A DNA stretch of 64,000 bases from CAYNZP01 sp964401835 (GTDB lineage: Bacteria; Planctomycetota; Phycisphaerae; SM23-33): the NCBI GenBank assembly GCA_964401835.1, contig CAYNZP010000005.1, positions 1-64,000 of the forward strand. The letters run 5' to 3'. Under the pieces are notes generated by a model. The model did no database searches, was not told where the DNA came from, and was given only the letters and a program-made list of their open reading frames with translations. Made by a program: the position numbers and the translations under genes. This document shows, piece after piece, positions 1 through 8,101 of this stretch. The stretch's first letter is position 1; each line of letters begins with the position of its first letter.

Positions 1-40
1 TTTTCACATATGTTCAGTACATCGCACATTTGCGCTGCAT

Positions 41-170
41 GGGGCAGAATTGGGCAGATTCGGGCAGAATTGGGCAGTTTTGGGCAGCTTTCGGCAAACG
101 GGGCATTTTTTGGCAAATTTTGGCGTTTTTTAGCATTTTTTGCCGATTTTAAGCAATTTTTGGCAATTTC
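41..170. repeat. Degenerate ~10-bp tandem repeat with phased T-tracts
   Basis: About thirteen consecutive units of roughly 10 bp run across this tract. The first five are near-identical (core GGGCAG starting at 42, 52, 62, 72 and 82). Later units decay to GGCA followed by a T-run. The T-runs around 106-111, 126-131, 136-141, 147-150 and 157-161 recur near the DNA helical period, which is the arrangement expected to give intrinsic curvature. The tract lies beyond the 3' end of purH and may belong to the upstream region of a gene off the left edge. Repeat and phasing are seen directly; bending is inferred. Confidence 0.6.
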
Positions 171-202
171 CCTGAAGAGCTCCGCCCAAGGCTGCGCAAG
201 GC

Positions 203-230
203 AAGGCCCGCGCTATAAAACGCGGGCCTT
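203..230 (-). terminator. Hairpin downstream of purH
   Basis: A perfect 10-bp inverted repeat (AAGGCCCGCG / CGCGGGCCTT) encloses an 8-nt loop, about 40 nt past the purH stop. Neither strand has a clear U-run after the stem, so it is not a textbook intrinsic terminator. It could be a transcript-end stabilising hairpin. Confidence 0.4.
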
Positions 231-270
231 GGGTGTATGTTCTGCTTTGACAGCGGGCCAATTAGTGGAA

Positions 271-1896
271 TTAGTGGAAAAAGTGTCTAGTACCTGTAAA
301 GATCATGGCCAGGCCCATTTCATCCGCCTTTGCGATAACATCATCGTCCCTTTTGGCACCGCCGGGCTCGATGACAGCTGTCGCGCCGGCTTCGGCTGCC
401 CATTCCAGAGAATCCGGGAACGGGAAGAACGCGTCACTTGCCAATACGCTGCCATTGGGGTCTACCACGTCGCCGCCGCCATAGGCACGGGCAATCTGCG
501 AAGCGAGCCGGGCTGAGTTCACCCTGCTCATCTGGCCGGCACCGGCACCAAGAAGTGCGTTGTCCTTGGCCAGTACGATGGCGTTCGACTTGACATGCTT
601 GCAGACCAGCCATGCGAACCGCAGGTCCTGCATTTCCTGCTCGCTCGGTTGACGCTTGGTGACGACCTTCCACTGGTCTTCATTAAGACTTACAAGGTCG
701 CGGTCCTGAACAAGCAAACCGCCGACGAGATACTTGAGGTATTTATCCTTGTTACGGTTGCCGGTCAGCTCACCAGTGGTAAGCAGCCTGACGTCCTGGC
801 CCCAGCCCTTGCGGCTACGGATAATGTCTATCGAGTCGCCCTCGAAACTTGGAGCAATGACGATCTCTGCGAAGAAACCACCGGCACCGGCGTCTTTGCC
901 CCAGCGTTTGTAGGTCTCGCCGATAGCTGTCGCCAGCTCTGGCGTAACCGGACGGTTCACCGCGACAATGCCGCCCATGGCTGCATTGACATCGCCGAAA
1001 TAGGCTTTGCGATAGGCTTCGACAAGATCGTTGTCGACCGCACAGCCAGCTGGATTTGCGTGCTTGATAATTGCGATGGCAGGATCTTTAAATTCCTTCA
1101 CCAGCTCGACAGCGCCGTTTGCGTCGAAATAGTTGTTGTAGGAAATTGCCTTGCCGCCAAGGAACTCAGCCGTGCCAATGCTGGGCTCACAAGTGTCGCT
1201 GGACTGATAGAAGGCAGCCTTCTGGTGCGAATTTTCACCGTAACGCAATTCGCTGACCTTTGAATAGCTGAACGCGATTCGGTCTGGGAAGTCCTGGCCG
1301 AGTTGCTCACTGAGGTAGCCGGAAATAGCTGAGTCGTAATGACAGGTAAGTGAGAACGCCTCAAGTGCTAGCTGTTGGCGAAGGTCGGAGCCGACCTTAC
1401 CGGACTTTTCCTTCATCTCATTGAGGATCAGGTCATACTGCCTGGGCTCGGTAACAACAGTAACGAATTTGTGGTTCTTTGCAGCGGCACGGACCATAGT
1501 AGGCCCGCCGATATCGATCATCTCGATGGCATCGGCAAGTGTGCAGCCTTCCTTGGCAATAGCCTGCTCGAACGGATAGAGACTTACGCAAACAAGGTCC
1601 AGCGGCTCGAGGCCGTACTTGTCAATGTCAGCCTGATGCTCCGGATCGTCGCGCAGGGCAAGAATGCCGCCGTGAACCTTAGGATGAAGCGTAACTACCC
1701 TATGGCCGAGCATCTCCGGGAAACCCGTCCACTCCTGAACGTAGCGGACCTTTACACCGGCAGCTTCAATAGCTTTGGCAGTTCCGCCGGAAGAAATGAT
1801 CTCCACACCCATCTCGTCAAGAGCTTTGGCAAATTCAGCAATGCCAGCCTTGTCGTAAACACTGATTAAAGCTCTCTTAATCGCAGTGTCTTCCAT
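271..1896 (-). CDS. purH: Bifunctional AICAR transformylase / IMP cyclohydrolase
   Basis: Catalyses the last two steps of de novo IMP synthesis: formylation of AICAR by 10-formyl-THF, then ring closure. The N-terminal MGS-like cyclohydrolase domain (about residues 1-200) begins ALISVYDKAG and contains LHPKVHGGIL. The AICARFT domain follows, with KHANPAGCA near residue 277, SDAFFPFPDS near 489 and the C-terminal IFTGTRHFFH. At about 541 residues it is slightly longer than usual. I chose the ATG at 1896 because a purine-rich GGACGGAG lies about 8 nt upstream and the fold starts there; an in-frame ATG 14 codons earlier adds only a non-conserved tail. Its start is about 50 nt after the stop of the PQQ lipoprotein on the same strand. 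Confidence 0.95.
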   Translation of the reverse strand: MEDTAIKRALISVYDKAGIAEFAKALDEMGVEIISSGGTAKAIEAAGVKVRYVQEWTGFPEMLGHRVVTLHPKVHGGILALRDDPEHQADIDKYGLEPLDLVCVSLYPFEQAIAKEGCTLADAIEMIDIGGPTMVRAAAKNHKFVTVVTEPRQYDLILNEMKEKSGKVGSDLRQQLALEAFSLTCHYDSAISGYLSEQLGQDFPDRIAFSYSKVSELRYGENSHQKAAFYQSSDTCEPSIGTAEFLGGKAISYNNYFDANGAVELVKEFKDPAIAIIKHANPAGCAVDNDLVEAYRKAYFGDVNAAMGGIVAVNRPVTPELATAIGETYKRWGKDAGAGGFFAEIVIAPSFEGDSIDIIRSRKGWGQDVRLLTTGELTGNRNKDKYLKYLVGGLLVQDRDLVSLNEDQWKVVTKRQPSEQEMQDLRFAWLVCKHVKSNAIVLAKDNALLGAGAGQMSRVNSARLASQIARAYGGGDVVDPNGSVLASDAFFPFPDSLEWAAEAGATAVIEPGGAKRDDDVIAKADEMGLAMIFTGTRHFFH

Positions 1897-1944
1897 AACA
1901 AACTCCGTCCTTTCCTTGGGAAATATATCTTCAGTCAAACGCGA

Positions 1945-3150
1945 TTATTTGATTTCTTCTGGTTTCAAATGCCCTGCTGATTCGGGCCTAATACAAACCA
2001 GTCTACCCTTTTTCGTAGCTGAGTATATGGCAGGTACCTTTGTGTTTCCTACGAACAGATCCAGCCCGCTTAAAGGAAAACTGGCTGAAACTGCACCAGT
2101 AATTTCATCGACGATCTGAACTCTTTTATTAGCGTCAAGCAGATAAACATCACCCTCCAGCTTCATTAAAACTAATCTGCCTTCCGCAACAGACCACCTT
2201 TTCTTTCCGGTCTCACTGTCAATGGCATAGAAGCTGTCCCTTTCGGCATAAAAGAAAATGCTCTTGTCGACAACCTGCAAATCCTGTTTGAGCGGACCCT
2301 GAGAGATAAATGGATCCCAAATCTTACCGCCATCAAAAGTATTCAACCCATAAAGGCGATTATCATGACATGGGACAAATGCTTTGCTCCCATCAACATA
2401 AAATCCGGCAGTAACCGCACCGCCAAGTTGCTTGATCCAAAGCTTCTCGCCCCTTGATCCAGAAACGTTGGTAGCGCGAAAAGTGCCGTCTTCTCCGGCA
2501 ATATAAACTCTCCCGCCCAGGTACACTACTGGTGCAGTCAAAAGGTCCTCGGTAGACAGAGTCCATATTCTCACAGCATCCTGCAAGTCGATTCCATAAT
2601 AGCGGCCGCCCGAAGAGCCAATATAAAAGACCTTTCCGTTTGTAGCTCCGTCGGTACTTGCGGAAAAGTCCAACCTGATTCGACGCATCTGCTTGCCGGT
2701 TTTGCGGTTCAGGACGACGACTTCGTTTAGTGAGTTTATTACAACCGCATCAAATTGCTCAGCCTCGATCGTCTGAGGACTCAGGATTTCACCGATACCA
2801 GAAACCTTTTCGCTCATCACAATCTTATCAGAGTGGCTCGGAGCAAATACGATCTGATTTTCGTCGGCAACCTGATACGACCATTTATAAAGGCCTTTGA
2901 TGGCATCTACAGCTATAAGCCTGTTAGTGTTTGTCAGACAGTAAAGGTTTTCATCAAGCAGGTACAACTTTTCAATTCGCTCGGAGCGGTCAAGATCGAC
3001 AGGTACGTTCCAATAGCACTGAAGTTCTACTTTCTCCAGAACGCTAGCTGGCATAACTCCGTTTGTGGAATCGGGAATTCCATTTCCGCCGCAACCAGCC
3101 ACTGCCAGGCATGCTACAAACACAGGGATCAGGATTTTCAACTTACGCAT
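1945..3150 (-). CDS. PQQ-repeat beta-propeller lipoprotein
   Basis: A 401-residue exported protein with a lipoprotein signal: hydrophobic stretch then lipobox LAVAGC with Cys at residue 20. The mature part is rich in PQQ/quinoprotein-like propeller blades, such as GLYKWSYQV, AVRIWTLSTEDLLTAPVV, GEKLWIKQLGG and GKKRWSVAEGR, each ending in a strand with a conserved Trp. The architecture resembles BamB and the PQQ-like domain proteins common in Planctomycetota. No residues suggest enzymatic activity, so a scaffold or binding role on an envelope membrane is most likely. AGGAG precedes the ATG. It lies just upstream of purH with no functional link evident. Confidence 0.8.
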   Translation of the reverse strand: MRKLKILIPVFVACLAVAGCGGNGIPDSTNGVMPASVLEKVELQCYWNVPVDLDRSERIEKLYLLDENLYCLTNTNRLIAVDAIKGLYKWSYQVADENQIVFAPSHSDKIVMSEKVSGIGEILSPQTIEAEQFDAVVINSLNEVVVLNRKTGKQMRRIRLDFSASTDGATNGKVFYIGSSGGRYYGIDLQDAVRIWTLSTEDLLTAPVVYLGGRVYIAGEDGTFRATNVSGSRGEKLWIKQLGGAVTAGFYVDGSKAFVPCHDNRLYGLNTFDGGKIWDPFISQGPLKQDLQVVDKSIFFYAERDSFYAIDSETGKKRWSVAEGRLVLMKLEGDVYLLDANKRVQIVDEITGAVSASFPLSGLDLFVGNTKVPAIYSATKKGRLVCIRPESAGHLKPEEIK

Positions 3151-3201
3151 TTATCACTCCTGGCGAAAAGACATAAAATTAATAAATCGCATCCGGGCTA
3201 A

Positions 3202-3477
3202 CTAAACACCCGGTTCAATGTAATCACCCAAATTGGTTCCCATCTTCCGCTCAAAATCGCGAAGCCTGTCAATACGTTCAATATCGTCCTGAATTCGGTG
3301 TACCAGTTTGAAGATATAAGGCCCTCCTTCGAGACGGGCCTTCAAATCGGCCATCATCTCATCCCAATTACCTTCATAAAGTTCGCGATTCAGCACAACC
3401 AGCATTCGTTCTTCTTTCGTTATGCTGTTGACGAAACGCTGCACCTTACGCTGAGCCTTGGTTGTGGTGGAAGTCAC
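3202..3477 (-). CDS. Small conserved-type hypothetical protein
   Basis: A 91-residue soluble, highly charged and probably all-helical protein with no signal peptide or membrane segment. It starts with GTG preceded by GAGGTG at a good distance. The middle contains ELYEGNWDEMMADLKARLEGG and a C-terminal helix rich in Asp, Arg and Glu. I do not recognise the family. It is followed after about 50 nt by the PQQ lipoprotein on the same strand and may be co-transcribed with it. Supported as coding by the Shine-Dalgarno sequence and the absence of a better overlapping frame. Confidence 0.65.
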   Translation of the reverse strand: MTSTTTKAQRKVQRFVNSITKEERMLVVLNRELYEGNWDEMMADLKARLEGGPYIFKLVHRIQDDIERIDRLRDFERKMGTNLGDYIEPGV

Positions 3478-3695
3478 CTGGACACCTCAAAATACGACAC
3501 CAAATTTCTGCGGTTTTGCATAAATACAACGCAGCTGGTGAAGCAAAACCAAAGGCCGCTCCATGAAGCTCATTACTCTAAAGATGCGGTGGAAGATTTG
3601 CAACTGTATTGTTCAGATACAGTTTCGGGATATTAGAAGAATTTAAAATTGAAGCTGGGAAGCGCCATGGCACATAAGGCTAGCCTAAATAAAAG

Positions 3696-5945
3696 CTAAT
3701 GTGTTTGTGCCTGGGCAAATTCCAATAAGATATCTTCCGGGTCAATATCAGGAACGTCGAGAAGCTTATCCCCACGCTTCTGGGAAATCGCTACAAGAGC
3801 CTCTACAACTACCGGATCGAACTGTGTGCCTGCATTTTTCTCAATCTCGACCACTGCATCTTGCACAGGCTTTGACGAACGGAATATACGCGGGGATGTC
3901 ATTGCATCGAAGGCGTCGGCTACTGCGAGAATCCGGGCAGTAAGCGGAATAGCAGACCCGGAGATTCCTTCAGGATAGCCCTTTCCGTCAAATCTCTCGT
4001 GATGATAACGGACTGCGGGGATTTCCTGTTCGAGGAATTCCATCCGTTCCATAATCCTGACAGCAATGAGTGGATGTTTTCTTACTAGTTTGACTTGCTC
4101 ATCGGTGAGCGGCTCTGGGGAAAGCAAAATAGAATCCGGAAGAGCTACCATGCCGATATCGTGGAACATGGCCGCCAACTGAAGCCTTTGCAATACCCGC
4201 TCTGGAAGCCCCATCTCTTCGGCAATCAACTCTGAGTAGAATGCCACTTTGCGAGTATGGTTGGCCATGAATGGGTCGCGATGGCGAAGGATTTCCACAA
4301 TCTCCTGCACCGCCTGGACAAACAGATTCTTAAACGCTCCATCAAGCCCCGCAAGCTTCCTGCAAAGTACATCAACCTTTTTGCTTTCGCTGCCACAGCG
4401 AGGCATTTCCAGGCCATCCAGATCTTGAGCCTTAAAAATTCTGTTCCTGCCAAGTTCCTTGGCTGCATAAAGCGCCCTGTCGGCCAGGGCAAACATCGTA
4501 GCTGGCGTGTCAATAGGTCCGGCATTGAGGTCGGTAACACCTATGGATACGGATGATTTAATTTCCAGGGAATTAACTGTTAACGCTTCTTCTTCAAAGG
4601 CATGGTGAATTCTTTCAGCCACCGCTACGGCATCGTCTTCAGGGGTCTCCGGTAGCAGGACCGCGAATTCATCTCCACCCAACCTGGCGGGCAGGTCAGC
4701 TTTTCTGCATGCCTGTTCGATTGCGCCAGCTGCGTGACGCAAAAATTCATCGCCCTTTTGGTGGCCGGCGGTATCGTTAATGGCCTTGAAAAAGTCCACG
4801 TCTATAATGATCAAAGATAGTGGACGGTTGTATCTGCGAGCCTGATGATAAAAGGCATGTAAAACTTCCTCGAAATGCCTCCTGTTCGCCAGGCCGGTCA
4901 ATTGGTCAGTCATGGACAATTCAGATAGTTTGTCAAAGGCAGTGGCCAAACGTCTGGCAAGAACCAAAGGCTCGCCGTGAAGGTTCTTCGTGAGCTCCTC
5001 AGTCGATCCGCCACCCTTTTCGAGTTTCTGAAGTCTTCGCAGCAACCTTACAACAGGCCCGACCAGGAGCATATGAACTCCCAGGATAACCAGAATGCAC
5101 AGGCCTACGGAAAGTGAAAGGACGATTATTACTGTCCTGTGGGCAATTGCCGACTGGCGTTGTATGCTCACTGCATTGATAGCAGCCTGCAAGTAACCAA
5201 GATCGCGTCCAGCTACATCTTTGAGCCTCCACGCCACTGCCAAGTCATTCTCATTGGGTAACCAAAGCGAAAGTCCCGATGTCTTTTTTGAAGCCGTCCC
5301 CTTTGGCAATTTGTCGCCTGGAACAAAGATCAGGCTGCCGTTGATAGATGAAGCGAGATCTTTACAGAAAGTCGAATCGAAAATCCGAACAACCCAGAAA
5401 CTTTCACCGAGTTTACCGGTATCATCGCGGCCAATTGTCTTTTGCGCAAAAACACCAACGCGGTTATCAAATCGGAATAAACCCGTTTCAGGGATTACTT
5501 CCATGTAGCCAATATCTTCAAGGCTTTTGGCAACAAACGCACTTAATGGCTCAGCAGGATTATCCCTGAGTGTCTGTGATGAACGGTACAGGATCTTCTT
5601 CACACGACCATTCTCGTCTCCGTACCATGCAATATCGACTTCACCTGCTAAGAGGACTTCTTGAAGGCAGTGAGGTAATTCTGTAATTTTTTCAACTTCG
5701 GGGCATTTAGCATATTCTGAAATATCAGCCAAAACCGAACATGCGGTTTTAAGGGAATGTTTCTCGCTATGCAGAGAAACTTGAATGGCATTTCTTGCCC
5801 TGCTGCCATGTTCTTGAAGAGATGCCCATTTGAGCCGCTCCAGACGAGGAACCAGATAAAATAAATCGAGTATGAATATTCCACCAGCAGAGAGAATGGC
5901 GACTATCAAAAGTACGCCTATAGATGTTACTTTAAAGTTTTTCAC
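3696..5945 (-). CDS. Membrane GGDEF + HD-GYP c-di-GMP protein
   Basis: A 749-residue inner-membrane signalling protein. An N-terminal membrane helix (about 7-32) is followed by an extracytoplasmic sensor region of roughly 240 residues and a second helix (about 272-295). The diguanylate cyclase domain follows (LTGLANRRHFEE near 346). Its active-site motif is intact (LGGDEF, near 421) and is preceded at the standard spacing by RKAD, an RxxD inhibitory c-di-GMP site. The C-terminal HD-GYP phosphodiesterase has FHDIG near 595 and HHERFDGKGYPEG near 653, both canonical. One polypeptide therefore carries apparently competent synthase and hydrolase modules of the c-di-GMP cycle. The periplasmic ligand is unknown. 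It is monocistronic, with about 180 nt to the divergent HAD gene. Confidence 0.92.
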   Translation of the reverse strand: MKNFKVTSIGVLLIVAILSAGGIFILDLFYLVPRLERLKWASLQEHGSRARNAIQVSLHSEKHSLKTACSVLADISEYAKCPEVEKITELPHCLQEVLLAGEVDIAWYGDENGRVKKILYRSSQTLRDNPAEPLSAFVAKSLEDIGYMEVIPETGLFRFDNRVGVFAQKTIGRDDTGKLGESFWVVRIFDSTFCKDLASSINGSLIFVPGDKLPKGTASKKTSGLSLWLPNENDLAVAWRLKDVAGRDLGYLQAAINAVSIQRQSAIAHRTVIIVLSLSVGLCILVILGVHMLLVGPVVRLLRRLQKLEKGGGSTEELTKNLHGEPLVLARRLATAFDKLSELSMTDQLTGLANRRHFEEVLHAFYHQARRYNRPLSLIIIDVDFFKAINDTAGHQKGDEFLRHAAGAIEQACRKADLPARLGGDEFAVLLPETPEDDAVAVAERIHHAFEEEALTVNSLEIKSSVSIGVTDLNAGPIDTPATMFALADRALYAAKELGRNRIFKAQDLDGLEMPRCGSESKKVDVLCRKLAGLDGAFKNLFVQAVQEIVEILRHRDPFMANHTRKVAFYSELIAEEMGLPERVLQRLQLAAMFHDIGMVALPDSILLSPEPLTDEQVKLVRKHPLIAVRIMERMEFLEQEIPAVRYHHERFDGKGYPEGISGSAIPLTARILAVADAFDAMTSPRIFRSSKPVQDAVVEIEKNAGTQFDPVVVEALVAISQKRGDKLLDVPDIDPEDILLEFAQAQTH

Positions 5946-6183
5946 TTTTGCCCCGCTCTGTTACTTTCTTCATTTGTCGCTTAAAATCCTTCTTACACAA
6001 AAAGATACGTCAATTGAGTTATCGACCCGGTCAAAGGGCTACTTAATTTCAAAATTCGATTTTTTTGTTTATTTCAGCCCCCGCAAAGCCGCTTCATTTG
6101 TTATTCCTTGCCTATTGACCTAAATGCAGTTAAAAAGTTTTTTTGGCATATTTTTTGGCATGTATTTCGAGAAGGATAAGGCC

Positions 6184-6858
6184 TTGGACGCACTGATCTT
6201 CGATTTCGATGGCGTGATAGTCGATTCTGAGCCAATCCACATGATGGGCTTCCAGAAGATACTTGAAACAGTCGGCATAACTCTAACGCAGGAAGGGTAT
6301 TATCAAAAATACCTGGGATTCGATGATCACGACTGTTTTGAAACCATTTTGCAGGAACACGGCCAGGCCGCAGACGAGAAGCAAATAGCTGAACTGGCCG
6401 CACAGAAGACAATAATCGTCAAAAAGGCTCTCCGCGAGTCAATATCAGCCCTGCCGGGCTCAGTTGAGTTAATTAATTCATTGGCGAAAACGCAGATTCC
6501 TCTGGCCATCTGTAGCGGAGCGCTTCGAGAGGAAATTAAAATCGCTGCAGAGGCGGTCGGGGTGCTGGATAGGTTCAAGACCATCGTAAGCGCAGAAGAT
6601 GTCGCACGCGGTAAGCCAGACCCCCAGGGTTACGTTCTCGCCATGGATCAGCTCAGCCAAATCTGTGAAATAGACATATATCCAGCAAAATGTATCGCGA
6701 TCGAGGATTCTCCGATGGGAATTAAATCAGCAAAGGGTGCGAGAATGAAGGTGCTTTCGGTGACAAATTCATACTCAGCTGCCGAACTCAGCCAGGCTGA
6801 CCGGGTCGTTGACTCGCTTGCGAGCATAACTCCTGAGCAGTTGGACGAACTTCTATAA
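6184..6858 (+). CDS. HAD-superfamily hydrolase (beta-phosphoglucomutase/phosphatase-like)
   Basis: A HAD subfamily I hydrolase acting on small phosphorylated metabolites. Motif I is IFDFDGVIVDSEP with the two catalytic Asp; an alpha-helical cap follows; motif II is CSGA; the motif III Lys is in GKPDPQGY; motif IV is IEDSPMGIKSA. The Asp-rich motif and cap size fit the beta-phosphoglucomutase/phosphoglycolate phosphatase group; the substrate cannot be assigned. Start choice is uncertain. A TTG at 6184 has AGAAGGA upstream and gives the family-typical N-terminus MDALIFDFDG. In-frame ATGs at 6124 and 6160 lack a ribosome site and add a low-complexity tail. It converges on the GT4 gene with a 6-nt overlap. 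Confidence 0.88.
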   Translation: MDALIFDFDGVIVDSEPIHMMGFQKILETVGITLTQEGYYQKYLGFDDHDCFETILQEHGQAADEKQIAELAAQKTIIVKKALRESISALPGSVELINSLAKTQIPLAICSGALREEIKIAAEAVGVLDRFKTIVSAEDVARGKPDPQGYVLAMDQLSQICEIDIYPAKCIAIEDSPMGIKSAKGARMKVLSVTNSYSAAELSQADRVVDSLASITPEQLDELL

Positions 6859-7992
6859 CAGCTCCTTGTAAAGCGACTCTATCTGTTCAACCATCAGATT
6901 ATGATCGAACATTTTTTGGCATTTACTTCGGCCGGCGTTTCCGAGTTTGCCTCGCAATTGTGCCGAACCTGCCAATGTCTCGACAGCGAATTTCAAACCG
7001 GCTGCATCTTTAGGGGCAATTAAAATTCCGCTATCATTGTTAACAACCTCAGCTGCCCCGTCTACATCAAAACTGACAACGGGCTTGCCTGCCAACATTG
7101 CCTGCGGAAGTGTTCTTGCAAGGCCTTCCCGTAGCGAACAATGAACCAGAATATCCGTTGCGTGCATGACAGCCGGCATTTGCTCGGGATGCAAAAGGCC
7201 GGTAAGCCTGAACTTTTCAGCAAGACCATTGGCTTTAATCTGATTTTCGATCTCGCTTCGCAACCTGCCGTCACCGACAAAGCAAAAAATTACCCGCTCA
7301 TCCTCAATTTGCCTTGCCGCCTCGATTATGTACTCGTGGCCCTTGAGCTCGGCCAACCGGGATACCTGCGTTACAAGAATCGCATCGGATGGCAGATTCA
7401 AACCGGCGCGAAACTCGTCAGCTTCAGCAGGTCGATTCGTAAAAGCATCCACTTCCATACCGCTATAAGTCGTGCTGTATTGCTCGCTTGAGCCAACGCC
7501 GGCAGCCAGGGCTTTTTGCGTCATGGCGTCGGCTACGCTGATTATCGCATTGCTGCGTTTGGCGGCACGTTTTTCGAGTGCGACATAAAGCCTGTTTCGC
7601 CACCATGACTCATATGGATGGAACGGTAAGCCGTGGACACTGTGAACTATCTTCATGCTGCCGACTTTATCCGCAGCCCTGCGGGCCAGGATTCCTGCCT
7701 TTGAAGAATGGCTGTGCATTACGTCCGGCTTAAGCTCATGGAACAGGTTTTTGAGTTTTTTATACGTCTTCGCATCCAGATACGGATTTATTTCGCGGCG
7801 CATTTCATCTATCACGATAACTCGATAACCGCCAGAGAGGGCACGCGTCATCAACTCGCCTTCTGGCCCCAGAGCCGGACCTGTAATGAGCGTCACATCA
7901 TGGCTGCGGGCATGCAAACCCTCGCAGGTAAGGATTGTGTTCTCCTGAGCACCGCCAAGAATCAGCCGGGTTATTACGTGGCAAATATTCAT
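6853..7992 (-). CDS. GT4-family glycosyltransferase
   Basis: A 379-residue GT-B glycosyltransferase. The N-terminal acceptor domain opens with HVITRLILGGAQENT, the Gly-rich loop typical of GT4. The C-terminal donor domain carries VSRLAELKGHEYIIEAA and the nucleotide-sugar binding EX7E-type segment HCSLREGLARTLPQAMLAGKP. No signal peptide or membrane helix is apparent, so it probably acts at the cytoplasmic face of the inner membrane on a lipid-linked glycan. It is isolated from the large exopolysaccharide locus at 49-63 kb and its product is unknown. It lies divergently from murJ with about 110 nt between. Confidence 0.88.
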   Translation of the reverse strand: MNICHVITRLILGGAQENTILTCEGLHARSHDVTLITGPALGPEGELMTRALSGGYRVIVIDEMRREINPYLDAKTYKKLKNLFHELKPDVMHSHSSKAGILARRAADKVGSMKIVHSVHGLPFHPYESWWRNRLYVALEKRAAKRSNAIISVADAMTQKALAAGVGSSEQYSTTYSGMEVDAFTNRPAEADEFRAGLNLPSDAILVTQVSRLAELKGHEYIIEAARQIEDERVIFCFVGDGRLRSEIENQIKANGLAEKFRLTGLLHPEQMPAVMHATDILVHCSLREGLARTLPQAMLAGKPVVSFDVDGAAEVVNNDSGILIAPKDAAGLKFAVETLAGSAQLRGKLGNAGRSKCQKMFDHNLMVEQIESLYKELL

Positions 7993-8101
7993 TATTTTTA
8001 ATAGTCTCAGTTTAACGAAACTTCGTCAAGCAAATGACTGCAATTGCATGGAAACTTTTAAGGTCTTTAGATTTATTCTGATGTAGCGCATAATTTCGAC
8101 G

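Noticed and set aside
41..170. CRISPR array
   Set aside because: Units are about 10 bp with no spacers, and no cas genes are present.
10..516. Open frame on the plus strand across the repeat tract and the purH 3' end
   Set aside because: Low-complexity translation of the 10-bp repeat, antisense to purH; no ribosome site or protein signature.
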